From Zopfochytrium polystomum (lineage: Eukaryota; Chytridiomycota; Chytridiomycetes; Chytridiales; Chytridiaceae), in contig JAIVFJ010000024.1 in the NCBI GenBank assembly GCA_025765615.1, forward strand, positions 248,001 through 312,000: a DNA stretch of 64,000 nt, written 5' to 3'. The notes under the pieces were generated by a model. It was not told where the DNA came from, made no database searches, and saw only the letters and a list, made by a program, of their open reading frames with translations. Shown in pieces: positions 23,243 to 34,100 of this stretch. Made by a program: the position numbers and the translations under genes. Every line of letters begins with the position of its first letter. Position 1 is the first letter of the stretch.

Positions 23243-24704
23243 ATGGTGTGAGACTACACCGAGGTCTCAGTGATAAAGTCTAGGATTTTATTCGCAAAAA
23301 CAAGCGTACCTGTCATAAAACCGCAAGGATCGGGACCCCTATTATTGCTCCCGGTTCTTTAGTTTCCAAGGCGTTATCAAAGTGTATTTGCGGCTAACCC
23401 GTCTTTATTATTGGGTCTGCTTTTACTACTTTCGTCTTAACAGTTTCCGTTGCACCAGGGTTTCCTCAACATATTTTCTTTTTCGGTGACTAACGGAGAC
23501 TGCCCGACTGCCGAGGGATGGGGTGCCTGACAGGCTGTACCCCAAGCCCGCCTAATTTATTATTTATTTTTGTCACTTGTACATACATGCATAGGGTTGG
23601 GGGGGACTTAGAGCATTTGTGGTGGATGCTCCAAGTCAGGGGGGTTGACTTGTCAATTTTCTCTCTCTCTGTTTTTGGGCCATTTCTCTTTTTCCTTTTT
23701 TCTTCAATCTGATTTCTGTCCATTGGCACCAATACAGAGTCCCTTCAAATCCATCTGGCTTGCAAAGGTGAGGGTCGTGAGAGATGGTACACACCCGGGT
23801 GTGTACATGGTCCCTTCGTGGGGCTCCTCTTAAGGGGCCGAGGGTGGGGAATGCAGCTGGCCCCACCAGCGACTGTGTGACATTGCCGGCTCTGTGTTGG
23901 AGTGAGGATCCCTGGCGCTTGCCCGCCGCGATGACAGTGGTGGTGGTGGTGACGACGACGGCATCGTTGTCCCCGACCTTCCCGTCCCCGCGAGGGTGTT
24001 GGTGGCTGCGCCCGGTGCGGCCCCCGACACCTGAGAGTTCGATCTACAAGCGCCTGCCTCGGTCCTATTGCTGTGAGGGTGAGATGTGTGAGTACGAGTG
24101 CGATGCGATAAAGCCCGTTGGTCGAGTGATCGTGCCGACGCAGCCCGGCGGGGTGCGTGTACGATCGCAGGTGTTTCCGCGTGCGAGTTCCCTGCTGGCG
24201 ACCTTCCGACCCCTACATAGTCGACTCCCTTCTCTCTCTCCCCCCCGTCGCTGGCGACGACGAGGGCTCCCGCAGCACCGCTCGCGACGAGGGGCGCTAG
24301 GTCGCGCCCTGTCCGTCCCGTCGCTATTAACCGCTCCTGTTGTATTTGAGATTAGGTTCCTGAGATAAAAACCCCTGTTTCCCTCTTCTCTCTCTTTATT
24401 CTGCGGTTGTGTTGCGCCCTCGGGAGTGCCCTTCCGTTTCCCCTCGCATCGGCCCGCGGCCACGCGAGTAATCGGTGCTCTGGCACCGATCCTTCAGAGG
24501 ATTGTCCCTCTGAATGTTCATTCTTTGTGTTTGAGACCCCTGTTAGACAGATCAGTAGGGATACTTCGTGGACTAGGCAAGTAGTAGGGTTGAAACACCC
24601 CCTAGACAACAGCCCAATAAAGTTAGTTTTAGCCTATTATTTGCTTTCCCTCACTCTAGGGCCCAGATCCCAGGGTCAAAGGAGTGAGTATAGTCTCACA
24701 ATGG
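23243..24704. repeat. 4-bp target duplication (ATGG) around the solo LTR
   Basis: ATGG stands immediately before the LTR start (23243-23246) and immediately after its end (24701-24704). Removing the LTR and one copy restores the pol frame across the site. Confidence 0.8.
23247..24700 (+). mobile_element. Solo LTR, 1454 bp, TG...CA termini
   Basis: The ends are TGTGAGACTACA and TATAGTCTCACA, a 12-base inverted repeat with one mismatch and the TG/CA termini of LTRs. It is flanked by ATGG direct repeats. An AATAAAG motif near 24616 is in the position of an LTR polyadenylation signal. The long ORFs inside it (for example 23784-24368) are in biased, non-homologous sequence and are not genes. Related but diverged sequence lies at 39442-40070. 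Confidence 0.8.
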
Positions 24705-24907
24705 CACAAGACTTGGCAGGGGTGGCATCAATGATGTTGCAGGATGATCCAGAGTCTATAGTGGGCCTTGGTTGTGATGGTTGACTTGGGTGAGAGTTGA
24801 ATCTTGACATCCACGGTGAGTTGGTGGGGCTTGGAATCTGAGGTGTTTGTGGTGCTGGTGGTGGTGATGAAACAGGGGCAGCTTGGAGGAGGGTCCAGGG
24901 AATTGCC

Positions 24908-25833
24908 CCTCAGTGAGCCTGGACCTGGGAGTTTGGGTGCTTCTTCCTTGGGCAGTCCTTGACAGCGTGTTCCTTGGAGCCACAGTAGAAACACAGTCCC
25001 TGCTGGGCCCTCCTTGTTTTCTCCTCTTGGCTCAGAGGACCCTTAGGAAGTGTCTCAACTGCATCCACTTGCATGGGTTCAGGAACTGTAAGAGCTTGAG
25101 GGACTGGGGTAGGCCTTGATGTAGTTCCTACTTGTCTTTGCTTCAGCCTCTTGGAGTAGAGTCTGTTGTCAATCTTGATGGCAAGGAGAATGTACTCTTC
25201 CAAGGTCTCAGGGATGTGCAGAGACTGGGAGAGCCTGTCTTGGATAGACTCATGGAGACCATCATGGTGCAGCTCCATCAGAGCTGCATCATTGTATCCA
25301 GAGTCTCTGGCTAGTTGCTTGAATTGGTTGGTGTAGGCCACACAAGATTGCTTTCCTTGCTTGATATGCTTGAGCTTGGATCTTGCTGTCCAAGATGCGA
25401 AGGGGTCACCAAAGGTAGCTTCCAGCCCCTCCCAGACCCTTTGCAGGGTGGTGGGTGTGCTTGGGAGAGATCTGTACCATGATTGAGCTTGACCAGACAG
25501 GAGGGTGCTTGTGAAAAGAACCTTGACTTGCTCACTGGGAAATCTTGAAGGTTGGAGAAGGATGACATTCTCCACAGTGGCCATAAAGTTCCTAAGGTCT
25601 TTGGCCAGCCCAGTGAACTTGTCAGGGCTGGGAACCTTGGGCTCCCTTGCTTGGTTGGCTTGGGGCAGGGGAAGAGCTTGATGTTCTTGTTGGTGAAGTT
25701 GTTATTGAAGCTGGTGCTGCTGGTGAAGGACTTGTTCTTGACGTTGGTGTGTCTGTCTTGAAAGGGCTTGAAATTGGTCCATCAAGGCTTGGAAGGCAGT
25801 TGCATCAGGGAAGGTGTTGTTTGGCTCAGACAT
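24908..25833 (-). pseudogene. Gypsy Gag-like protein
   Basis: The start at 25833 (MSEPNNTFPDATAFQ) is followed by a Q-rich region and a frameshift near 25640. The capsid-like part reads KVPSPDKFTG, RNFMATVENVILLQPSRF, AQSWYRSLP and WEGLEATFGD, typical of the retrotransposon gag family, and ends with a CX2CX4HX4C zinc knuckle (CFYCGSKEHAVKDC). It packages element RNA in live copies. Confidence 0.85.
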
Positions 25834-25873
25834 GATGGCAGAGAGTAGTAGGAGAGGGTGAAGTGAATTATGA

Positions 25874-26173
25874 TGTCAGGAACAGGGCAGGACAGGACAA
25901 GGCAGACAAGGAACTGAGAGGAGTGATGATTGTATTGGAAACAATAATTCACTTGAGGGATGGGACAGGTCCCCCATCCCCCTTTTATACCCTTTGAGAG
26001 TCTTCCTTGTCACTACTCAAAGAAAGTTCCAGAAAGAGCAATTAGTAATACAATGATACCAATGATACCAAAGACAACAAGAGACAAGTCAGGAAAGCAA
26101 AGAAGGTTCCAGAAGGTTCCATGAAGGAATGTTCTAGAAGGTATCAGAGGTTTCCAGAGGGTGATTCATAACA
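25874..26173 (-). repeat. 5' LTR of the Gypsy element (300 bp)
   Basis: In minus orientation it starts TGTTATGAATCACC and ends TTCCTGACA. The same termini are found at 26407-26804 and 38921-39276. It has a TATAAAAG motif in its middle. Confidence 0.85.
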
Positions 26174-26177
26174 AAAT

Positions 26178-26400
26178 GGGAATGACCCTGCAGGAATCAC
26201 CTTGCAGCAAGACAACGACCCCAAGCACACATCAAAATACACCAAGGGATGGCTGGTAGAGCAAGGATTTCGTTGTGTTGAGTGGCCAGCTCAATCTCCA
26301 GACCTGAATCCTATCAAGCATCTGTGGAGAGATTTGAAAACTTGGCCGAATTCCTATGAAAGACATCCAAGATCCAATGCAGAGCTCTGAGAGCGAATCC
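26178..26400 (+). pseudogene. Tc1 transposase, C-terminal catalytic part (broken)
   Basis: It reads LQQDNDPKHTSKYT and VEWPAQSPDLNPIKHLW. This is the second Asp and the DD34E region. The residue 34 positions after the Asp is Lys, not Glu, so the catalytic triad is broken. Frameshifts follow, then similarity resumes past the solo LTR at 26805 with IPPEVCQN. Confidence 0.8.
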
Positions 26401-26406
26401 GCTGCC

Positions 26407-26804
26407 TGTTATGAATCACCCTCTGGAAACCTCTGGAACCTTCTAGAACATTCCTTCATGGAACCTTCTGGAACCTTCTGGAACATTCTAGAACATTCCT
26501 TCATGGAACATTCTGGAACCTTCTGGAACCTTCTAGAACATTCCTTCATGGAACCTTGTGGAACCTTCTGGAACCTTCTTTGCTTTCCTGACTTGTCTTG
26601 TTGTCATTGGTATCATTGGTATCATTGTATTACTAATTGCTCTTTCTGGAACTTTCTTTGAGTCTTGACAAGGAAGACTCTCAAAAGGTATAAAAGGGGG
26701 ATGGGGGACCTGTCCCATCCCTCAAGTGAATTATTGTTTCCAATACAATCATCACTCCTCTCAGTTCCTTGTCTGCCTTGTCCTGTCCTGCCCTGTTCCT
26801 GACA
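26407..26804 (+). mobile_element. Solo LTR of the Gypsy family, with 5-bp TSD
   Basis: It begins TGTTATGAATCACC and ends CTGACA, with CTGCC on both sides (26402-26406 and 26805-26809). It carries internal CTGGAACCTTCTAGAACATTCC-type tandem repeats and a TATAAAAGG motif. It splits the transposase C-terminus. Confidence 0.88.
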
Positions 26805-26910
26805 CTGCCAGTGGAGGCAAATTCCACCTGAAGTTTGCCAGAACTAAGGAATGCCACTGTGATTGCAGCAGGTGGGGGTCACACTACATACTGAATAAAA
26901 AATTTCATTA

Positions 26911-27123
26911 GACACCCACAAAATTGGGACAATGGTGCAGCACACTTCCTCTGCCTCTTTCTTGTGCAATTCAAAAGCTGGAAGAATGAAATTTTGTGAG
27001 CAGGTTAGTCTACTGCAAGGCAACATTTGCTGAATTTCTCAAATTTTATGATGGTCTTATGCATGTGTGACAGCACTCTGCAGCGCATTGTTCAAAACAT
27101 TGACCCAATTTTGTGAGCCACTG
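26911..27123 (-). repeat. Right long terminal inverted repeat of Tc1-type element
   Basis: Inner motif CCCACAAAATTGGG at about 26914 and outer motif CCCAATTTTGTGAGCC at 27104-27119, an inverted counterpart of 20319-20530. Confidence 0.65.
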
Positions 27124-27274
27124 TTTTTATAGTGCTGGCGAGAGACACACGGCTCGACTTGCGACAGTCATCACAGACACACAGACACACACACTTCCCT
27201 CTCTCTTTGTCTCAAAACAGGTATAAAGCGACAAGAAAAGAGGGAAAAAACACAAAAAAAAAAACGAAATCAAT

Positions 27275-27809
27275 ATGCTGGCGCCCCACTCGGCCCTCGT
27301 CTTCCTCTTCTTCACGCTCATTGTGTTCCACGCCACCCCGCAAATCGCCGCCCGTTCCCAGCGCAGCGGCGGCGGCGGCGGGGGCGGGGGCGGCGGCGGG
27401 GGCGGCGGGGGTGTTAGCGGCGGCGGCGGCGGGGGCGGCGGCGGCGGCGGCGGGGGTGTTAGCGGCGGCGGCGGACGCCCCCCCGCCTTCGGTGCGCAGG
27501 CGTTTACCAGCGGTACCAACGTCCCATTTGCCCCGGGTTCCCAAGGCAACAACTTGATCGCCCACGAGCTCACCCACGTGGTCCAGCAGCAACTAGGTGG
27601 GTGTGTGTGGGTGTCTATGCTTACCCCTGCCAGAAGGCCAGCCTCCACCCGTTTCACTCGCTCACTTTACACTCCATTTGCCACTCTCACTCACGCCGTC
27701 CTCCTCCTCCTCTCTCTTGAAACATTGCGCCGAAAACTCGACCGTTGCAGGACGCGCCCGATTCCGAGGCGCCAGAAAGTTCAAGGCGAATGCCAAGAAC
27801 TCTTCATGA
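27275..27809 (+). CDS. Small secreted protein with DUF4157-type HELTH motif
   Basis: ATG at 27275 opens a signal peptide (MLAPHSALVFLFFTLIVFHA, then TPQIAAR). A glycine tract of about 40 residues follows, broken by two VSGGG units. Then comes AFGAQAFTSGTNVPFAPGSQ and IAHELTHVVQQQ, the hallmark of DUF4157 (the eCIS-core/putative metalloprotease family) with HExxH zinc-ligand spacing. An intron (about 27597-27750) splits a Gly codon; exon 2 adds GRARFRGARKFKANAKNSS and a TGA at 27807. The total is about 127 residues. The N-terminal half of the usual domain (the VRVHT strand) is missing and the glycine tract stands in its place. The family is mostly bacterial, so transfer is possible. Function is unknown; peptidase activity is only a prediction from the motif. 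No other contractile-injection genes are nearby. Confidence 0.8.
27364..27475 (+). repeat. GGC/GGG glycine-codon tract
   Basis: Near-perfect GGC and GGG triplet runs encoding polyglycine in the DUF4157-type protein. Confidence 0.9.
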
Positions 27810-28159
27810 TGGTCCGTCTGCTCTCTGGTCAGATAGCCACGGGCCATTCCTCGATTTTACCCCCGTCTATTGCTCTCTCTCTATAGTTTTTTGTGTGTGT
27901 GTGTGTGTTTTTTTTTTCCCTTTTTTTTTTTTTTCTTTGGACATACATGTATGTGAATTTGTCGCCAATATTACGGGCTAAATATCAAATGTTGTGTTTG
28001 GTTAATTACATAGATGGCCGAAGGCCATTGTCCTCGGAGGTGTAAAGCATTAGATACCCAGAAGGTTGGATATGATTGAATAGGTGAACCTCATAGGTGA
28101 GGTCTCTGAAAAATTCCATCTCCCTCGAATCTCCATCTTTTCGACAATTGCCCCCTTTC
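27810..28159. other. Intergenic spacer with GT and T tracts
   Basis: Holds a short GT run near 27891, T tracts at about 27909-27934, and the 5' flank of the coiled-coil gene. No gene is visible. Confidence 0.5.
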
Positions 28160-31100
28160 ATGTCCGCACCAATGCCTGCGCAAACGGGCGCTGCCGTGCG
28201 GACAGAGCGAGCTCGACCCCCCGCAGACCCGATCAACCACAGAAGCAAGTGGGAAATGGAGGTCGCAAGCCACGCGGAAACTGCATCCAAACTGTCGATC
28301 GCGCTGAAACAGCTTGAAATAGCGCAGGCCCACCTTGCTGACCTCAGGTAGTTCTCCCCGCTTCTGATCCATTCCCTTCACGGGCCGTTCTCATCGTCCC
28401 GCTTCCTGCGAAACCAGCGCGGAGCCATTTGCAGCGATTTCTGTGAATGTCGATTTGCAGAAGGCGCTGACGGACCTAAAGCTCTCAAATGATCGCGTCG
28501 AAGCTCGCGCGGCCCAACTGGAGGCGGCGCTGGCGGAGCAGGCTGCGGCTGCCGAGGAGGCTCGACAGGAGGCTCGAATGGCGAAAGCCGATGCGGAGTC
28601 TGCGCGTCGGGTAGCTGACGAGTGGAGGCAGCAGCGAGAGGACGCCGTTAATCAGCTTGCGGCTTGTCGTGGTGAAGTTGGACGACTGGAAGCCGTTGTC
28701 CGAAGCGGCGATCACCTGGCTACAATCGCCCGCACACAGAAGGAGGCCGAAGCGGAGACGGTCGCTGTCGATCCAGCGATCTCATGCCCCAACTGCCGGC
28801 TTCTCATTAAAGTAAACGAAACAGACCGGCAGGCCGATCTGGACCGAATTCAGACACTCAAAGCGGAGATTTCGCGACTGGAGTGCTCTGCTGAATTCTT
28901 TGAATCGATTCAACGCCAAACTCATCAGCAAGTTAGTAGTGCCAACTTTTTTTGGCTTCATCCAGTGAGTAACCACTGACTCTCGCTCTCTTGCCAGCTG
29001 AAGGACGAGAGAGATGCCCATTTGTCCACCGCCCGATCCACCGCTGATCTACAACATCGCCTAGTCATTCTTCGAGGCGACCATGAGGCTGCACAATCGC
29101 GAATGCGGTCCTACATGCGTCTATCTGAGGACAGACAGCGACTACTTCTCGCGCACGCTGAATCTGTCCAAGAGTTTGCGTACAAGCGAGTGAAGGATGC
29201 AAGCGAGCTCGCCCGCGTATCAACTTGGGTGGTGGAAAGTGCCGCGAATTCTGTGCGGGACGCCATATCGCTTGTTTGGCTGAGCATTCCATCTGCAGAT
29301 GGAGAAGGCCATGCCGAAGCCGTCAACAGCCTGTTTGGGTCTGTCAGCGACAGATTGGATTCCTGGGTCCGCGAAATGGAAATGCATCGCGTCAGTGAGA
29401 AAACAGTGGACGAGCATGTTGAGGAGCAATCGGCCCTTGCAAGATCCAACGCGTCGATAGGAGGCTTGGACCGGCGCAAACCATCCTCGTCGGCGACGTT
29501 GCTGGTCGAACTGCGCAAGCGCATGGGGCTATATCCGTCGGCCGTTCACGGTGGACTTTCACCAGCTGTTCGGTCATCGAACGAATCCATTGCGGCGAGT
29601 TCTTCGAACCTGCGCCCCAGTACGGAGCGGAAAAAGGATACCTTTTGGGCTGGTGTGACAACCGCGCTCAGCAGCTTAACAGCCACAATCAGCGGAGAAG
29701 TAGAGAGCGAAGGGCTAGCTCCGCTTTCCAGGATGCTGCTCAAGCAGGAGGAAGAGATAAGATCACTTCGTAAGGAACTGAGCTCCGCTCAGTCTAATGG
29801 CCTTTATGTTCCCTCGACCAACGACGCCTTTGTGCCCGCCGCAGTGGTACAGTCTCGTCTTCGGGATGTATTGTCTGCGGCTTCGTCCGACCACGACTTC
29901 TCTGAGCTTGGTATTCACGAGCTGTTCGATGCTGTCACTCTGCAGGTTTCGACGCAGAGCGACTTGTTGCGAACACTCTCAGCCTTGCAACCAAAAGATG
30001 CGGCGGCGGTTGAGGCCGCGGGACGACAGAGTCTTCCAGACGAAACAGACCCGAAAGAGGCTCGGGAATTGCTGATGCGAGAAGTCGAGGAATTGCGGGC
30101 AGTCATTTCAGGCTTGGAGGATTCTCTGTTCGATCAGCAGCAGCGGGAGGAGCGACTTCTAGCAGCAGTGGAGATTGCTCAAAACGACCGCGACGCAGAG
30201 ATCGAGGCAGCCCATGGATGGGCACGGGAGTTGGAAGCTAAACTAGAGGCGATTGAGCGAGAGCTGCAAGACGTACTGGAGGATCGGTCGCAACTCGTTT
30301 TGGAACTTAAGACCCTCAAGTCTGCGTTAGAAGTCGGAAACCGAGGCAACGACGGTGAATCGGTCCTCGAAAAGTCTGTGAAAGTTTTAGAATCGGAACT
30401 GTCCAGAGCCGCAGCAGACGTGGAGTACCTGCAAGCAGAACTTCACCATCGCGAAGATCTGATCAAGCGGCTGGATGAAAAGGCTACTAATTACCAACAG
30501 GAGGTAGGAATTAGTTGTACTTTCTGTTTGATTGTGTCCAACATCAATTGATGGCCCAGATCGAGGTGCTGAGCCGTCAACTGGCACAACAGGCGAACCT
30601 CAACGCTTCCGAAATCTCTGAATCGCAGCGAGAGAACGCAGCTCAGATGCGTTCGGTCCTGCACCACAACAATCTCCTCAACTTGGACCTTGAGGCAGCT
30701 CAGATGCACATCAAGGCTCTAAGACAGTCGATCGACGAAGCAAGCCGACTTGAAAAAGAATTAGTTGCTGATCTTGAGAGCACTCGCGGCGCAATGCACG
30801 CGCGAAACGAGACGATTCGATCAATGGAGGAGTCGCTGCGATCTGCCTTATCTGAGCGTGACTCAGCTGCTGCGCTGGTCGTAGCATTGCGTGAAGAACT
30901 TGCAGAGGAGGTCACGCGCAACAGCCACCAAGGGAATCTCCATGCAAAGGAGATGGAGGAGCACATGGCGAAAGCTACCTCGCTACAGCGCGACCTGGAC
31001 GCTGCTTCCGCTCGCTGCGATCAATATTGGGCGGAGGCAGAGGAGTTACGGCACTCGGTCGACCGTGGGGCTGAATTTTTGGCTCGTGTTGGCGCATTGA

Positions 31101-34100
31101 TCGAAGTTGCCGATGTGACAGAGGCTAACTGTGTCGAAGGACTTCGAAGCATAACAGCAAATACGAAGATAGTAAAGACGGAGAGGGACGCTCTAAAAAC
31201 TAGACTGAATGAAGTCGAGAATGGAAGAATCGACGGTGTTGTTTCGCTTCAACGGCAGCAAGATGAAATTGCAGCGCTTGTAAGTGCGTTCTTTTACTTG
31301 TGTTGCCTGCTGATCCCCGAGATGTGCAGACGCATGAACGTGATGAAATTCATTCGCGTCTGGAAGCAGTGCAGCGAAAGCTCTCCGCGCAAGGAGACCA
31401 AGCGCAAGGAGACCAAGCAAAGGTGAGCTTGTATAATTCGAATCCTCCACTGACTTTTTGCAGGGAGTTGAGCTCGAAAGGAATACCAAAGCTCCTGGTG
31501 AAAGGTTGAAGCAGCTTTTGACGTCAGGCGTGCAGACGCTTTCCAATAAGACCGTCGATGCAGGCGTTTCAACGACCTTCCCATCCGGACTCATCAAGAG
31601 TACGCAGACTGAGTCATATGGAGAACAAACCTATGGAATAAGCTCCTCGTCAACAGTTCCGATGGTAGATAATGCATCCGCTAAGCTTCTAGCATCTACT
31701 CTTGCCGAGCTTTCTTTGGCGAAGGGCAGGATCGCAGGTTTAGAGGAGGAGATCTCGCGGTTGGACGTCAAGGCCGGCAAGCTAGAGGTAGTGGAAGAAA
31801 GCATGAAACGTGCCGCAGATAACCAAGGTGAGAGGCCAATTGAAATATGTTGTTTCTGATTCTAACACTCAGTGCCTCAGCTCGCACCGCCCAGGCTATT
31901 CTGCAGAGTATACAAGAACTCGACTACCTTCGCACGCACTCCCAAGCAGCGCTCCTTCAGTCAAACCTGGAGACACTCACCAGATTGGCGGAAACGCACT
32001 CCCGAGCCTCCGCATCCACAGCGACGGCCATCGCTCGGCTTGAGTCAAAGCTTCGTCGGACGGCAGCTGAAGTTGACGCTCTCAAGAAGGAACGCGACTC
32101 GTTGCAGGAGTCTCTTATCGGGAAAGACGCTGTCGTCGCCACGCTTCGAGAAGACGGCGCCGCGTGGAAGGGTGCCGCAGAGAGAGCAGCGCAAGCGGCG
32201 ACGGTGCGAGGCAGCGACGGGGAGAAAATTGCATCGCTGGAAGGGACAGCCAGAAAACTGGAAAGTGAATTGGCTACCACGCGACGGGACCTTTCTGCAG
32301 CTTTGCGGGCAAAAGAGTCTGCAGAGGCGAGAGTGGAGCTACTGAAGGCTGAGGTAGCCAAGAGCGAAGCGGAGTTGGAGTCGTCTGTGAAGCGGAGAGA
32401 GGAGCGGATGTCTGAGGTCATGGCAGCTTTGGCCAAAGCCAAGGGCGAAGCGGCCGAAATGAAGGAAAAGTTGAAAGAGTCGAAACGTACTGCCCGCTTG
32501 GAGGTTGAAAAGCTGGAGGCAGAGGTCCGCCGGGTCAAAGACGAGTTAGTGGTCCGGATCAGCTCGTTGTCGCAGCAAGCGACCGAGGAACAAAGGCGAG
32601 CTGAGAAAACCACCCGAGACATGGCTGGATTAAGGGACACCATTGCTGCCAAAGACCGCTTGCTGAAAGAGCTTGACGCAGAACTCGCTCGGATCGAGGC
32701 AGCGTCGGAGCACGAGCGGATTGATTTCAAGCGGCGCATTCTGGATGCGGAAGCCAGCCGCGACGAGATTGCTAGGGCTATTGAGGCTGAACGACGGAGG
32801 TGGACTGACCGAGAAGTGGCCCTGCAAAGGCAATTGGAACGGCTTGACGCCGTGATAGCCGCAAAGGACAAGGACTTTGAGGAGGCTCGGGATCGGTACG
32901 AACGGGAACGAGCAGACGCCGCCAAAGCGGCTGCATCAGCCGGCAGTGGCGCGGCAGCGGCGGCGGCCGCAGCTGCGAGCAGAGAAATCGAAGGCCTTCG
33001 CGGTGAGCGCCTCGTGTTGGAAGCCAAGCTCCGTGACGCCGAATCTGCACTCAGGATGGCGACAGCCGTGGTGGACGCGAAAGAATCGGAGCTGGAAGAG
33101 CTCACGCGGTCAATGAATGCTGTTCTCGCAAATGAACGCCAGCGAGCGGACATGGCGTCGCACGAATTGGAGCAGGAGCGGAGTAGGCGTGAAAACCTGG
33201 AGATTGAGGTTCAGTCGCTCCGCGAGCGCCTTCGAATAGAGGCGACAGACGCCCGCGCCACCGCCTTGCAGGCACAGACGGAACTGTCCTCCGCCTTTGC
33301 GGCGGAGCGGAGGCTTTTACAGGACCGCGTCGCCGGGATCGAGACCGAATTGAAAAATGCGAAAGCAAGGTTGGCTTCGCTTGCGAAAGAACTCGAAGCA
33401 GAGCGCGAACAGGCGCGAGAGCTTGGAGCACGGTACCGCACCGAGATGGAAGCATGGGAGGAACTAGTGCGGCGCTCAGCTGCAGAAAGAGACACCGCTT
33501 TGCAAAGGGCAGAGCTCTTGGCGGCCGAAGCTGTGGCGCGCGGAGCTGCAACGCAAGCAGAAGTTGTTGATGCGAAAGTAAGGGCGTCAGAGGCCGAGCG
33601 GCGGGTAGACGACCTGGTGCAAGAAGCTCAACGCGAAGTAGAAAGTGCAAGGGCGGAGGCTCGACGTGCGAACGTCCAGAGGGAGAGCGCGGTGAGGTCG
33701 CTTGAGCAGATGCAGAGAAATGTGGAGCGCTTGGAGAGGGAGATGGAGGCAGAGCGGCGGGTTCGGGCCACACTCGCGTCCCCGACTCGAACGGCAGTCG
33801 ATCCGCTCCTTCCGTCTCAAGCTCCCCGGGCAGTTTCGAACGACGTAGCCTCAATTCCACCCTCAATGTCATTCTCAAAGGGTACACAGTGCACCCGCAT
33901 CATCGCCATCGACGCCGCAGCGCAAACAGACGCGGATATCTCAGCAGAGAGAAAGTCGGAGGCACGGCGTCGTAGTACAGACCTCCCTCCGTCGATTAGA
34001 TCGACCGCTCACACCTCTGTGCAAGTCGACCTGACCACACCAAAGCCCCTCCCACTGCCGCGCCCCCTCACCATCGATAGGGGTGTCGACGCCCCGCGGA

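Larger units (their letters stand above)
21815..24799 (-). pseudogene. Gypsy pol fragment: protease and reverse transcriptase
   Basis: The protease shows TIDSGSSCNI just downstream of gag (about 24740-24760, minus). The frame is then split by the solo LTR and resumes as IKKSTPLKVHFANHALFKE. The reverse transcriptase has [29 protein letters not shown], a frameshift near 22180, then [13 protein letters not shown] and the catalytic YLDD. The reading ends with [19 protein letters not shown] at the truncation point. These are standard Ty3/Gypsy motifs; the frameshift and truncation make it inactive. Confidence 0.9.
21815..26173 (-). mobile_element. Truncated Ty3/Gypsy retrotransposon
   Basis: On the minus strand the order is LTR (26173-25874), gag with zinc knuckle, aspartic protease, and reverse transcriptase, ending inside pol at 21815. 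RNase H, integrase and the 3' LTR are missing. A 1454-bp solo LTR from another family is inserted in the protease region. The junction with Tc1 at 21814/21815 is abrupt, which suggests 5'-to-3' loss by deletion and not a clean insertion. Confidence 0.85.
20319..27123 (+). mobile_element. Tc1/mariner-type element, disrupted by nested retroelements
   Basis: The outer boundaries are inverted copies of CAGwGGCTCACAAAATTGGG, followed by variable bases and AATGTTTT: left end at 20319 next to TA, right end at 27123. Inside lie an N-terminal transposase part (21451-21814) and a C-terminal part (26178-26400, resuming after 26804). The middle of the transposase is missing and replaced by a Ty3/Gypsy fragment (21815-26173). 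A solo LTR (26407-26804) interrupts the 3' coding end. With insertions removed, about 2.05 kb of Tc1 sequence remains. The element is dead: frameshifts, a lost catalytic Glu and a missing middle segment. Confidence 0.75.

Noticed and set aside
23784..24368. A 194-residue ORF inside the solo LTR
   Set aside because: Biased composition, no homology to recognised families, no start context, and its diverged copy at 39.6-40.1 kb is not open in the same frame.
27132..27657. Long Ala- or Pro-rich ORFs overlapping the glycine tract on both strands
   Set aside because: They are frame shadows of GC-rich triplet repeats; only the frame with signal peptide and HELTH has meaning.
27275..27809. Part of an extracellular contractile injection system
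   Set aside because: No sheath, tube, baseplate or ATPase genes are present; the single half-domain does not support a system.
31957..33153. A 398-residue minus-strand ORF opposite the coiled-coil gene
   Set aside because: Ser/Arg-rich antisense shadow of Glu/Ala/Arg heptads.
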